Part shown: positions 5,238 to 12,749 of the stretch, one piece after another | How the letters are laid out: every line of letters starts with the position of its first letter | Position numbering within the stretch: the first letter of the stretch is position 1 | From: DAOUET01 sp034430155 | Lineage (GTDB): Bacteria; Chloroflexota; Anaerolineae; Anaerolineales; UBA4823 | DNA length: 13,530 nt | Direction: 5' to 3' | Assembly: GCA_034430155.1 (NCBI GenBank) | Contig: DAOUET010000101.1 | Coordinates: 1 to 13,530, forward strand | Notes under the pieces: generated by a model | Seen by the model: the letters and a program-made list of their open reading frames with translations, nothing else | What the model was told of the DNA's origin: nothing | Databases searched by the model: none | Translations under genes and position numbers: made by a program

Positions 5238-5679
5238 TCATAAGGAAACCGCGATCATGAAGAGCAACATTAAGGCAGAGGCAATAATCTGGGTGCATAT
5301 GAGCTTGTGCACAATCAATAGCCTCTGCAAGCCGATGGTTGAAAACAGTACCAAAGCAACCTTATTGAAAAAAGACGGAAGCATCCCCGCCAATCCAGCA
5401 CCTTCAACACTGATACCTTCTTCACACAGCTAATCAAAGTTAGCAGCAAAAATGCCTAGAATGCCACCAGCTTCAAATCCTGTACTGGCAGCTTTGGGGT
5501 TGTTACTATTCCCCAGTAGACCGAGATACCATGACCATTTATTACGTCCAGAGCCTGCAAGATCAATCCACTCTCCATATATGAATTTACCTTTTTTGGA
5601 AACAACATTCGATATCTACCACATACCCAGCTTCACTTTCATTATAGCAAGGTTGCACCTCAACTGTAACAATAGCCAT
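5238..5679 (-). pseudogene. Possible degraded gene, frameshifted and interrupted by TAG
   Basis: From the ATG at 5679 the minus strand reads MAIVTVEVQPCYNESEAGYV and on to ...CCFQKR, then stops. Removing one base at a run of six A (5597-5592) moves into a frame reading GKFIYGEWIDLAGSGRNKW, then YLGLLGNSNNPKAASTGFEA and GGILGIFAANFD before a TAG at 5432-5430. The same frame then stays open for about 63 more codons, containing a hydrophobic stretch (KVALVLFSTIGL, then IIASALMLLFMIAVSL), to a TGA at 5240-5238. The composition looks protein-like (Gly, Trp, Tyr, hydrophobic runs) and I recognise no family. Chance open frames remain possible. No good ribosome binding site precedes the ATG (only AAAGA). 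Confidence 0.33.
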
Positions 5680-5700
5680 TCTTTAATCGTTTTCTTGGTT

Positions 5701-5765
5701 GAGTGATGACATCGAGCTTACATTCTTGACGCCAGCTGGTAATCAGCACCAGCTGGCCATCACTC
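5701..5765 (+). repeat. Composite inverted repeat with two stacked stems
   Basis: GCCAGCTGGT (5731-5740) and ACCAGCTGGC (5748-5757) form a perfect 10-bp stem around a 7-nt loop. Directly outside on the right, CATCACTC (5758-5765) is complementary to GAGTGATG (5701-5708), adding an 8-bp outer stem with a 22-nt bulge on the left strand only. Each inner arm contains the palindrome CCAGCTGG. A run of six T follows at 5777-5782, 11 nt beyond the stem. It could be a structured RNA element, a protein-binding cruciform, or the relic of a mobile element end. Confidence 0.6.
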
Positions 5766-5820
5766 TGGGGCACTTATTTTTTGCCGCAAGGCCAATTATT
5801 ATCTCCTTCCCCTCTCCTTT

Positions 5821-5865
5821 CCCCGCTGTCTGGCGCACATATTATTGCCGGCAGCGGGGTTTTTT
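5821..5865 (+). terminator. Strong intrinsic terminator with no obvious upstream gene
   Basis: CCCCGCTG (5821-5828) pairs with CAGCGGGG (5852-5859), with additional inner GC pairs, directly followed by six T (5860-5865). Only the plus strand has the T tract. The nearest intact plus-strand gene upstream ends at 1865, so it must end an unrecognised transcript or be a relic. Confidence 0.88.
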
Positions 5866-5997
5866 CTATTAATTTCCCAAGGGTTTTTGCCAGAAGACCC
5901 AATCCTGCCTGGTTTCCTAATGAACCACCACCTCCACTGCTATATTTCGATCAGGCAACCTTGGCCCTATGCAGGCAAAGGATAATATACGCTTAAT

Positions 5998-6026
5998 TTG
6001 ATTTTAAACGAATCCTATTCTATACT
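5998..6026 (+). promoter_or_regulatory. Sigma-70 promoter of the protease/inhibitor operon
   Basis: TTGATT (5998-6003), exactly 17 bp, TATACT (6021-6026): 4 of 6 and 5 of 6 matches. Transcription would start near 6033, leaving a leader of almost 100 nt before the protease ATG at 6131. Confidence 0.65.
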
Positions 6027-6130
6027 ATTCCTGTCTGTAGTGCACATTGCGCTGATCTCATTTGATCAGGATTCATCCAAACCACAGCAGATAAAAAAAC
6101 TTACTCGTAGTTTTAATAGGAGAGAAACAC

Positions 6131-7264
6131 ATGAGCACCCATCATCACCCACTTAATTGTATCCTGCCGCCTCACATTTTGCGTCAAATAGCTGATCAGG
6201 GGACTCCCCAACAAAGAAACAAAGCTCTTCAAACCATAGACGCCACTGCGCGATTACGCGGTCAGCGTCAGGCTTTTTCCGAGGTCATCGCCGTGGCACC
6301 CGGAGCAGTTGCCACGGGTAAAGAGCGCCTGGTTTATGATGCTGAACATGGGTCCAACCTGCCGGGTCGTTTGGTGCGATCTGAAGGCCAACCAGCTACC
6401 GGCGATCCCGCTGCCGACGAAGCTTATGACGGTTCTGGTGCCACCTATGATCTGTATTGGGATGCTTACCAACGCAATTCAATAGATGGGAATGGCTTAC
6501 ATCTGGCTTCATCCGTCCATTACCAGACCGGTTACGACAACGCTTTCTGGAATGGTCAACAGATGGTATATGGGGATGGCGACGAGGATTTACCGCCTGA
6601 CCAGCGTTTGTTCAACCGTTTTACCATCGCCGTCGATATCATCGGTCATGAATTAACCCATGGGGTAACCCAATATGAAGCTCGTCTGATCTATTGGGAC
6701 CAACCAGGAGCGCTCAATGAGTCTTTTTCAGATGTTTTTGGATCACTGGTAAAACAGAGGCAGCTCGGTCAGACAGCTCAACAAGCTGATTGGCTGATCG
6801 GACAAGGTCTTTTGACAGCAAACGTAAACGGCATTGCGCTGCGTTCGATGAAAGCACCTGGTACCGCTTACGACGACCCGGTTCTTGGAAAAGACCCTCA
6901 GCCCGCTCACATGCGTGATTACAAAAACGTGATCTACGATAACGGGGGCGTCCACATAAATTCTGGTATCCCCAATCACGCTTTTTATGTCACCGCCGTT
7001 GAAATCGGTGGATTTGCCTGGGAAAAAGCCGGTCGCATCTGGTATATTACCTTGATCGATAAACTGCAAGCTCGTTCCAACTTTCAAGACGCTGCCCGGC
7101 TTACTTTCGAGGCTGCCGCAGATCTCTATGGCGCCAACAGCCTCGAGCAACAAGCCGTGAGCAAAGGTTGGTCTGAAGTAGGAATCGATGTAGGCGGCGA
7201 GAGCAAAGGGTGCCTTGCAACGCTGTTCGGGGCTAACCAGCCTACCAGAAGCGCGGCGCCGTAA
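6131..7264 (+). CDS. Protealysin-like M4 family zinc metallopeptidase
   Basis: A thermolysin-family endopeptidase of the short, protealysin-like type, 377 residues. The N-terminal CILPPHIL motif (10-17) marks the short propeptide of this group. The zinc site is H173-E-L-T-H177 with E174 as the catalytic base, and E197 in GALNESFSD is the third ligand. H275 in GGVHINSGIPNHAFY matches the transition-state histidine. Residues about 65-185 and 190-350 correspond to the peptidase N- and C-terminal domains. There is no signal peptide, as in protealysin, so export route and site of action are unclear; some relatives act inside cells or are released. AGGAGAG (6118-6124) lies 6 nt before the ATG. An emfourin-like inhibitor gene starts 31 nt after the stop. 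All key residues are present, so it should be active once the propeptide is removed. Confidence 0.95.
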   Translation: MSTHHHPLNCILPPHILRQIADQGTPQQRNKALQTIDATARLRGQRQAFSEVIAVAPGAVATGKERLVYDAEHGSNLPGRLVRSEGQPATGDPAADEAYDGSGATYDLYWDAYQRNSIDGNGLHLASSVHYQTGYDNAFWNGQQMVYGDGDEDLPPDQRLFNRFTIAVDIIGHELTHGVTQYEARLIYWDQPGALNESFSDVFGSLVKQRQLGQTAQQADWLIGQGLLTANVNGIALRSMKAPGTAYDDPVLGKDPQPAHMRDYKNVIYDNGGVHINSGIPNHAFYVTAVEIGGFAWEKAGRIWYITLIDKLQARSNFQDAARLTFEAAADLYGANSLEQQAVSKGWSEVGIDVGGESKGCLATLFGANQPTRSAAP

Positions 7265-7295
7265 AGGCTAAAAACACCATTAAGGAAGAAGATTT

Positions 7296-7598
7296 ATGTT
7301 AATCGAATATGAGCGTTCAGGTGGCTTCGCAGGTATGAGAATGACCACATCTGTGGACAGCGATGCCTTACCGCTTGAACAGGCTGAGGAAATGAGATCT
7401 GCTCTTGAAAAAGCTGATTTTTTCCAACTTCCCTCCAGGATCACTGCTGAAACTGGAGGGGCGGACCGCTTTCAATACCGAGTAACGGTCCATGCCCAAG
7501 ATATACAACATACGGTTGAAGTCGGTGAAGCTGCGGTTCCTGAAAACCTGTGGTCGTTATTGAATCTCTTGAATACCCTCGCCCGAACTAGACGCTGA
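7296..7598 (+). CDS. Emfourin-like inhibitor of the M4 protease
   Basis: This 100-residue cytosolic protein begins MLIEYERSGGFAGMR, continues through TTSVDSDALPLEQAEEMRSA, and later has ADFFQLP and an 'F-x-Y-x-V-T-V' strand before a helix (ENLWSLLNLLNTL). This pattern matches emfourin, the small protein that inhibits protealysin in Serratia and is encoded next to it. Family knowledge supplies the function; the adjacency seen here strongly supports it. AAGGAAG (7282-7288) lies 7 nt before the ATG, and the gene follows the protease after 31 nt without a terminator, so both are made from the same transcript. It probably protects the cell from the protease or times its activation. No signal peptide is present. 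Confidence 0.88.
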   Translation: MLIEYERSGGFAGMRMTTSVDSDALPLEQAEEMRSALEKADFFQLPSRITAETGGADRFQYRVTVHAQDIQHTVEVGEAAVPENLWSLLNLLNTLARTRR

Positions 7599-7670
7599 TC
7601 ATCCTAGGACCAGCTAAAATCAAGAGTAAATCCAATTCTTATACAGACATTAACAAGACTACACGCAATA

Positions 7671-7676
7671 GATAAT
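7671..7676 (+). promoter_or_regulatory. Possible -10 box close to the dehydrogenase start
   Basis: GATAAT ends 10 bp before the ATG at 7687. If used, the transcript would start within about 4 nt of the ATG, giving a leaderless message; this would explain why no ribosome binding site is seen there. The best -35-like hexamer (TTAACA, 7650-7655) is only 15 bp away, so the case is weak. Confidence 0.3.
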
Positions 7677-7686
7677 TCGTTAATTT

Positions 7687-8829
7687 ATGAAAGTTCTACT
7701 CCTTGGTGGTATCGGTGCAGTATCTATTGACGCCAGCAAGGATATCATCCAAGGTGGCGGGTTCGATGATATCTTGCTGGCTGATGTTAATTGGGAAAAA
7801 GCGGCTAAATTTGGTGCCCAGGTGGGTATGCAGCCTTCCAATATCCGCCATATCGACGCCTCCGATCAAAATGCCTTATCGCTATTATTGAGGGGTTTTG
7901 ATGTAGTGCTTAATGGCTTACCAAAGGTTTTTGCACTAAATGTATTAAAAGCCGCCATTGAGTCTAAAAGTCATGTTGCTGATTTGGGTAGCCCAACTGC
8001 GGAATTACAGGATCTCGATGCCCAAGCTCGCCAAGCCAAGGTCACTTATTTGGCAGGATGTGGTGCTACGCCTGGGGTGACCAATATGATGGCGCTATTG
8101 GGCGCTCAAGGGTTAGAAACCGTTGAGGAAATTCAGGTAAACTTCGCTGCATTCCGAGGTTTCGGTATCTCACCAGCGCTAATCCATACCACTTTATGGG
8201 AATTCGATCCCGAGATCAAGGAAAGAGCTTATTATCAGAATGGCAGTTACCATCCCGTTTCGCCTTTTAGTGGCGGTAAATTTGTTGACTTTCCCGAACC
8301 GATTGGCAGGCAAACCGTATATATCGTACCTCATGGTGAAACTCGCACATTGCCTGCATCTTTGAAAGCAAGGCGAGTTTTCACGCGTGGCTGCTTTCCA
8401 CCCCGGATAATGAGATTCCTGCGCATCATCCTGGAATATGGCTTTTATAGCACTAAACCCATCCAAATCAACGGGACTGGTATTGCCCCTCGCCAGCTAC
8501 TTACTGAATATTTACTGCAGGTTCCTGAGGGCAACTATCAGGACCTCTGGGGTTATGGCCTGCAGGTACAAGTCAGCGGTATAAAATCAAGGTTACCCTT
8601 AAAACACATATACTGGACCAGCCATCCAGGTATGGACGAATGGGGTGTTCCCGGCGCTTATACCAAGAATGTCGCTTTGCCTTTAGCGATCGGCGTTCGA
8701 CTGCTTATGGAAGGTCAACAGCGCGATTTTGGTGTAGGTTCACCTGAAACGATCTTACCAGCGTCCGTGTTTTTCAAGATGCTCAATGAGCGTGGGATCC
8801 AACTGCATGAAAAACACCAGGAACTATGA
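7687..8829 (+). CDS. Saccharopine dehydrogenase-like NAD(P)-dependent oxidoreductase
   Basis: A soluble 380-residue oxidoreductase of the saccharopine dehydrogenase family. The N-terminal Rossmann motif is LLLGGIGAVSIDA (residues 4-16), with Ser13 where the third glycine of G-x-G-x-x-G is usual. A conserved family motif AGCGATPGVTNMMA lies near residue 128-141. The family includes saccharopine dehydrogenases, lysine 6-dehydrogenase and carboxynorspermidine enzymes, all acting on amino acids or amine conjugates. The size and single-domain layout resemble lysine 6-dehydrogenase most, but the substrate cannot be settled from sequence. No ribosome binding site precedes the ATG. The stop is 2 nt before the aminotransferase start, so the two are translated as one operon. 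A joint role in amino acid breakdown or synthesis (dehydrogenation and transamination of the same compound) is a reasonable inference. Confidence 0.85.
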   Translation: MKVLLLGGIGAVSIDASKDIIQGGGFDDILLADVNWEKAAKFGAQVGMQPSNIRHIDASDQNALSLLLRGFDVVLNGLPKVFALNVLKAAIESKSHVADLGSPTAELQDLDAQARQAKVTYLAGCGATPGVTNMMALLGAQGLETVEEIQVNFAAFRGFGISPALIHTTLWEFDPEIKERAYYQNGSYHPVSPFSGGKFVDFPEPIGRQTVYIVPHGETRTLPASLKARRVFTRGCFPPRIMRFLRIILEYGFYSTKPIQINGTGIAPRQLLTEYLLQVPEGNYQDLWGYGLQVQVSGIKSRLPLKHIYWTSHPGMDEWGVPGAYTKNVALPLAIGVRLLMEGQQRDFGVGSPETILPASVFFKMLNERGIQLHEKHQEL

Positions 8830-8831
8830 TT

Positions 8832-10172
8832 ATGGATCTTACTCATCAACAACTCGTTCAAAAGAATAAAGATTTTACGCTAACTAGCTGGACAGCTCAA
8901 AAGGAATGGAATCCGATTTCAATGGTTCGGGGTGAGGGGGTGTACTTCTGGGACGCCGATGGTAAACGCTACCTTGATTGGTCTTCACAACTGATCAACG
9001 TTAATGTGGGTCACGGGCATCCCAAAGTAATCCGAGCCATACAGGAACAGGCGGCAAAACTTACCTACGCCTATCCAGGCATTGCTACAGAACCACGCGC
9101 CAGATTAGGCGAGCTGCTGCACGAGATAGCTCCCGGAGATTTAAGTAAGACTTTTTTCACACTTGGCGGGGGCGATGCAATTGAAAACGCCATCAAGATC
9201 ACTCGCCTATACTCCGGTCGTCAAAAAATCCTCAGCCGTTACCGTGCATACCATGGTGCTACTTTTGGAGCCATGAGTGCCGGGGGCGACCCACGCCGGC
9301 TCGCCAATGAGCCGGGTGTCCCCTGGATTGTGCATATTCACGATCCTTATCCATATCGCAGTCCCATCTACCGCCAGCGCAGCCAGGAAGAAGGAGATGA
9401 AATCCTTGGAGATCTCATCGAGGATACGGTTCTCTATGAAGGACCTGAAAACGTGGCTGCCATCTTGCTGGAGGGATATAGTGGGTCCAGTGGGATTATT
9501 CAAGGTGGAGATGTATTTTGGAGACGCATCCAACAAATCTGTGAGCAGTATGGAATTTTATTGATTATCGATGAGGTGATGAGTGGTTTTGGCCGCACCG
9601 GAGAATGGTTTGGTATCGACCATTACCCCTTCGTAAAACCTGACATCCTGGTTATGGCAAAAGGTCTAACCAGCGGATATGTCCCTTTAGGAGGGGTAAT
9701 GGTTAGTGGTGATATCGCAAAGTACTTTGACGACCATACGCTGTGGGGCGGATTGACCTACAGTGCTCATGCCCTGGCGTGTGCCGTGGGGATCGCCAAT
9801 ATCGAAGTTTACAAAGCAGAGAATTTGATTGAGTGCTCCAGGGAAATGGGTAAGGTATTACGAGCTGGATTAATGAAATTGGCTGAAAAGCATCTTTGCG
9901 TTGGTGATGTCCGTGGAATTGGCCTTCACCAGGTGATCGAATTGGTAAAAAACCGAGAAACGCGTGAACCCATGAGCCCATTTAACCAGCCTTTGAGTGA
10001 GCCTATGCGAGCTGTGGCAGCAACCCTTCGTGCTGAAGGATTGAGCACTTTCGTCCGCTGGAATTGGATATTTTCTGCCCCACCCCTTGTCATTAAAGAA
10101 GCCCAGATCCAGGACGGTTTAGCGGTGATTGATCACGCCCTGGAAAAAGCTGATCGGTATCTCGTTGGATGA
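8832..10172 (+). CDS. Class III PLP-dependent aminotransferase
   Basis: A cytosolic pyridoxal-phosphate transaminase, 446 residues. The signature LLIIDEVMSGFGRTGEWFG contains D247-E248, the Asp that contacts the PLP ring nitrogen. The Schiff-base lysine is K277 in VMAKGLTSGYVPLGG. The substrate entry region (YLDWSSQLINVNVGHGHP) and the PLP phosphate site (TLGGGDAIENAIK) are intact, as is the LTYSAH motif. Class III enzymes move an amino group from omega-amino acids or amines to pyruvate or 2-oxoglutarate; the closest I recall are taurine-pyruvate-type and uncharacterised Chloroflexota enzymes, so substrate is open. I chose the ATG at 8832 because AGGAA (8819-8823) is 8 nt before it; an ATG at 8826 overlaps the previous stop but is only 2 nt from that site. 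The next gene starts 11 nt downstream. Confidence 0.93.
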   Translation: MDLTHQQLVQKNKDFTLTSWTAQKEWNPISMVRGEGVYFWDADGKRYLDWSSQLINVNVGHGHPKVIRAIQEQAAKLTYAYPGIATEPRARLGELLHEIAPGDLSKTFFTLGGGDAIENAIKITRLYSGRQKILSRYRAYHGATFGAMSAGGDPRRLANEPGVPWIVHIHDPYPYRSPIYRQRSQEEGDEILGDLIEDTVLYEGPENVAAILLEGYSGSSGIIQGGDVFWRRIQQICEQYGILLIIDEVMSGFGRTGEWFGIDHYPFVKPDILVMAKGLTSGYVPLGGVMVSGDIAKYFDDHTLWGGLTYSAHALACAVGIANIEVYKAENLIECSREMGKVLRAGLMKLAEKHLCVGDVRGIGLHQVIELVKNRETREPMSPFNQPLSEPMRAVAATLRAEGLSTFVRWNWIFSAPPLVIKEAQIQDGLAVIDHALEKADRYLVG

Positions 10173-10183
10173 AAGGATATGGG

Positions 10184-10645
10184 GTGTCGAAAAAAGCCCT
10201 TATTTTGATCACATTAATTCTCGCGATATCGGCAGCCTCTTTCGCTCATGCAGCCATAAGTCCAAGGCTTTATCTCCCGATCGCCTTGCAGCAACCAACC
10301 ATGACGCCTACCTTAACCCCTACACCTCTACCGGGCGTTTATATCACCGAGATCGTCTACAATCCACCCAATAATTATATGAATGAATATGTAACTATCA
10401 AGAATTTAACGCCTTTGAGTCTTTTCATGGAGGGATGGACTCTCAGAGACGATTCAAAACACATCTACGTTTTTCCCTATTACATCCTGCGGTCGGGAGG
10501 TAGCATCAGGGTGTGGACCAAATCCGGTTCTGATACATACACAGATCTGTATTGGGGATCTCCCGTACCCATCTGGAATGATCACGGTGATTGTGCCTAT
10601 TTGCGAGACGACCAGGATAACAAAATAACCCAATATTGTTACTAA
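10184..10645 (+). CDS. Secreted lamin-tail-domain protein
   Basis: A 153-residue protein. A signal peptide (about 1-23, MSKKALILITLILAISAASF then AHA) is followed by PRLYLPIAL (28-35), a motif common near the ends of Chloroflexota secreted proteins. A Thr/Pro linker (about 38-50) leads to a lamin tail domain (51-153): ITEIVYNPP, NEYVTIKNL, GWTLRDD, ILRSGGSIRVWT, TDLYWGS, PIWNDHGDCAYL, with Cys137 and Cys152 near its end. Such immunoglobulin-like domains bind ligands or attach to surfaces; no catalytic motif is seen. I chose the GTG at 10184 because AAAGGA (10172-10177) is 6 nt before it and a clean signal peptide results; an ATG five codons upstream (10169) overlaps the aminotransferase stop but has no ribosome binding site. 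It follows the aminotransferase by 11 nt, so it shares the operon though the functions look unrelated. Confidence 0.87.
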   Translation: MSKKALILITLILAISAASFAHAAISPRLYLPIALQQPTMTPTLTPTPLPGVYITEIVYNPPNNYMNEYVTIKNLTPLSLFMEGWTLRDDSKHIYVFPYYILRSGGSIRVWTKSGSDTYTDLYWGSPVPIWNDHGDCAYLRDDQDNKITQYCY

Positions 10646-10805
10646 GATAACAATCGCCCCTTTCTCCACAAAATAGTTGTTGGCTTATGCCCGATGATTA
10701 CGCCAACACCTCAAGGTTGTAAGAAAAGTTATCCAGTGGAAAATGGGTGTAAGTAACTGCATAGATTGGGAAGCATATCAAGACGCAAACACTCCACCAG
10801 ATTCG

Positions 10806-10835
10806 TTCGCCATATTAAACAAAGAAAACTATAAT
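10806..10835 (+). promoter_or_regulatory. Promoter of the pyrophosphatase gene
   Basis: TTCGCC (10806-10811), 18 bp, perfect TATAAT (10830-10835). The -35 matches only 3 of 6 bases. The leader before the ATG at 10885 is about 40 nt. Confidence 0.42.
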
Positions 10836-10884
10836 TAAAGTTAAGAAATGTCTAAATAGAACTTTCGGTTGGATTGGATTCTAG

Positions 10885-11496
10885 ATGAAAGAAATTCCTC
10901 AATTTTACCGCTGGCGTCCCCACCCATGGCATGGCCTTGAAATTGGGCCTGATCCTCCAATAATTGTGAACGCCTATATTGAAATTTCTCCCTTCGACCT
11001 GGTGAAGTACGAGGTCGATAAGGTAACTGGGTACCTAAGAGTCGATCGCCCGCAGCGTACCTCCTCTGTGCCACCTACCCTTTATGGCTTTATACCGCGC
11101 ACGTACTGCGGCAAGAGAGTCGGCGCCCTTTCAGAAAAAACCGATAATGCAGATGGTGACCCCCTGGATATATGCGTCGTTAGCGAAAGGCCGATAACCC
11201 GCTCTGAGGTTATCTTAGAGACCAGAGTTGTCGGAGGCATCCATATGATCGATGGGGGTGAAGCCGATGATAAAATCATTGCCGTACTGGTCAATGACAA
11301 TTTCTGGGGGGAGGTGGTGGATATATCCGATTTACCCAAAAGGTTGATAGAGCGTTTACAGCATTATTTCAGCACCTACAAACTCATTCCGGATAGACAA
11401 GTAGAAACATCGATAGAAAGAGTTTATGATAGTGCTTTTGCCATGCAGGTCGTCGAAGCTGCTATCAAAGATTATGAAGAAATGTATGGTGGTTGA
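10885..11496 (+). CDS. ppa: Family I inorganic pyrophosphatase
   Basis: Cytosolic enzyme that splits pyrophosphate into two phosphates (EC 3.6.1.1), pulling biosynthetic reactions forward. The metal-binding signature is NADGDPLDICVV with D90, D92 and D95, matching D65/D67/D70 of the E. coli enzyme. D123 and D128 in MIDGGEADDK match D97/D102. PTLYGFIPRTYC (64-75) is the conserved active-site Tyr block. At 203 residues it is slightly longer than the usual 170-180; the extra part is an N-terminal stretch (KEIPQFYRWRPHPWHGLEIG). The ribosome binding site is weak (GGAT before the ATG). The alcohol dehydrogenase gene follows after 72 nt and may be cotranscribed, although the functions are unrelated. 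It also disposes of pyrophosphate made by the hpt reaction, but that link is general. Confidence 0.95.
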   Translation: MKEIPQFYRWRPHPWHGLEIGPDPPIIVNAYIEISPFDLVKYEVDKVTGYLRVDRPQRTSSVPPTLYGFIPRTYCGKRVGALSEKTDNADGDPLDICVVSERPITRSEVILETRVVGGIHMIDGGEADDKIIAVLVNDNFWGEVVDISDLPKRLIERLQHYFSTYKLIPDRQVETSIERVYDSAFAMQVVEAAIKDYEEMYGG

Positions 11497-11568
11497 TACC
11501 CTGATAGGTCATCAAGGTATGCGCATCAAGACCTCATCTGCCATCCCCACCGGTCGGAGAAGCCTGGA

Positions 11569-12585
11569 ATGAAAATCCCCGATAAAATGCGTGCTATGGT
11601 ACTGGAAACCCCCGGTAGACCGTTACGCCTCAAAGAGGTGCCTGTTCCGAAACCGGAACCCGATCAGGTGCTGATACGCATCGACGCCTGCGGTGTTTGT
11701 AGAACGGATTTGCACATAATCGACGGGGATCTAACTGAACCAAAGTTACCCCTAATCCCTGGTCATGAGATCGTCGGTACGGTCGTCAAGATAGGAGCTT
11801 ATGTCAATCGCTACGATGTCGGGGAAAGAGTCGGAGTCCCCTGGTTGGGCTACACGGATGGTACCTGTCGCTATTGTCTCAGGGGTCAGGAAAATTTGTG
11901 TGATCATCCTCTCTTCACTGGTTACACCATCGATGGCGGTTACGCTGAGTACACCATAGCTGATCAGCGCTATGTGTTCTCACTACAAGATTCATTTTAC
12001 AGCGCCGTTGAAGCCGCCCCGCTTTTATGCGCTGGTTTTATTGGCTACCGTTCCTATCGCTTGGCTGGGGAACATATTGAACGTTTAGGAATTTATGGCT
12101 TTGGTGCCGCCGGGCATATCATCGCCCAAATCGCCGATCGTCAGGGTATCCAGGTTTACGCCTTTACCAAACCGGGTGATGAAGCATCCCAGGAATTCGC
12201 TCGCCAATTGGGAGCCGTTTGGGCAGGCGATTCTACTGAGCTGCCACCTGATGAATTAGACGCAGCTATCATCTTTGCCCCGGTAGGTTCGCTAGTGATC
12301 GAGGCTTTAAAAGCTACAACCAAAGGCGGCACTATCGTCTGCGGGGGTATTCACATGAACGATATCCCGTCCTTTCCATATCATCTTCTTTGGGAGGAAA
12401 GGGTGATTCGTTCGGTTGCCAATCTTACTCGCCAGGACGGCGAGGAATTATTAATGATCGCCCCCAAAGTTCCAGTAAAAACCCAGGTGCACACCTTCTC
12501 CCTGGAGGATGCCAACGAAGCTTTGGAAAATTTGCGGGAAGGGAAATTTGAGGGCGCAGCTGTATTGGATATTAACCCCTCGTAA
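11569..12585 (+). CDS. Zinc-dependent alcohol dehydrogenase family protein
   Basis: A medium-chain dehydrogenase, 338 residues, oxidising an alcohol or reducing an aldehyde with NAD(P). The catalytic zinc site appears complete: C44 in CGVCRTDLH, H66-E67 in PGHEIVG, and C154 in APLLCAG. The Rossmann motif is GIYGFGAAGH (171-180). In the structural zinc loop only three of four cysteines remain: C100, C103 and C111 in GTCRYC and ENLC; the position usually occupied by the first Cys holds D97 (GYTDGTC). Asp may still bind zinc, or the loop may be zinc-free. GGAG (11556-11559) lies 9 nt before the ATG, which fixes the start; a second ATG is at codon 7. It resembles the AdhA-type 'zinc-dependent alcohol dehydrogenase family' with a FTGYTIDGGYAEY block. 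Substrate is unknown. Confidence 0.93.
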   Translation: MKIPDKMRAMVLETPGRPLRLKEVPVPKPEPDQVLIRIDACGVCRTDLHIIDGDLTEPKLPLIPGHEIVGTVVKIGAYVNRYDVGERVGVPWLGYTDGTCRYCLRGQENLCDHPLFTGYTIDGGYAEYTIADQRYVFSLQDSFYSAVEAAPLLCAGFIGYRSYRLAGEHIERLGIYGFGAAGHIIAQIADRQGIQVYAFTKPGDEASQEFARQLGAVWAGDSTELPPDELDAAIIFAPVGSLVIEALKATTKGGTIVCGGIHMNDIPSFPYHLLWEERVIRSVANLTRQDGEELLMIAPKVPVKTQVHTFSLEDANEALENLREGKFEGAAVLDINPS

Positions 12586-12749
12586 CCAACTAATATAAAA
12601 ACTCGGTTGATCGCCCTGAAAAACTGATCATCAAAATCTCGGATTGATCCGTCCTTCAACCGTTTATACGGAAGCTGCTTTCACAGGGACCTGCCTGCGC
12701 ACAAGTTGAATGATTATCGAGCGCCCCTCACAAAATTGAACTCCAGATT

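Larger units (their letters stand above)
5167..6130. other. 964-bp region without an intact gene
   Basis: This region contains a rhomboid-side promoter, a possible broken minus-strand gene (5238-5679), a large composite inverted repeat (5701-5765), a strong plus-strand terminator (5821-5865) and the M4 protease promoter (5998-6026). The plus-strand frames at 5452-5706 and 5781-5996 lack ribosome binding sites; the second runs through the terminator stem. The terminator implies that a plus-strand transcript ends here although no intact plus-strand gene precedes it. Confidence 0.6.

Noticed and set aside
5452..5706. Plus-strand open frame of 84 codons
   Set aside because: No ribosome binding site, no recognisable family, and it overlaps the more protein-like minus-strand frames.
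5781..5996. Plus-strand open frame of 71 codons
   Set aside because: It reads straight through the strong terminator at 5821-5865 and starts with a rare codon without a ribosome binding site.
12604..12662. 7-bp inverted repeat CGGTTGA/TCAACCG after the alcohol dehydrogenase
   Set aside because: The 45-nt loop and lack of a T run make a terminator unconvincing; repeats this short arise by chance.
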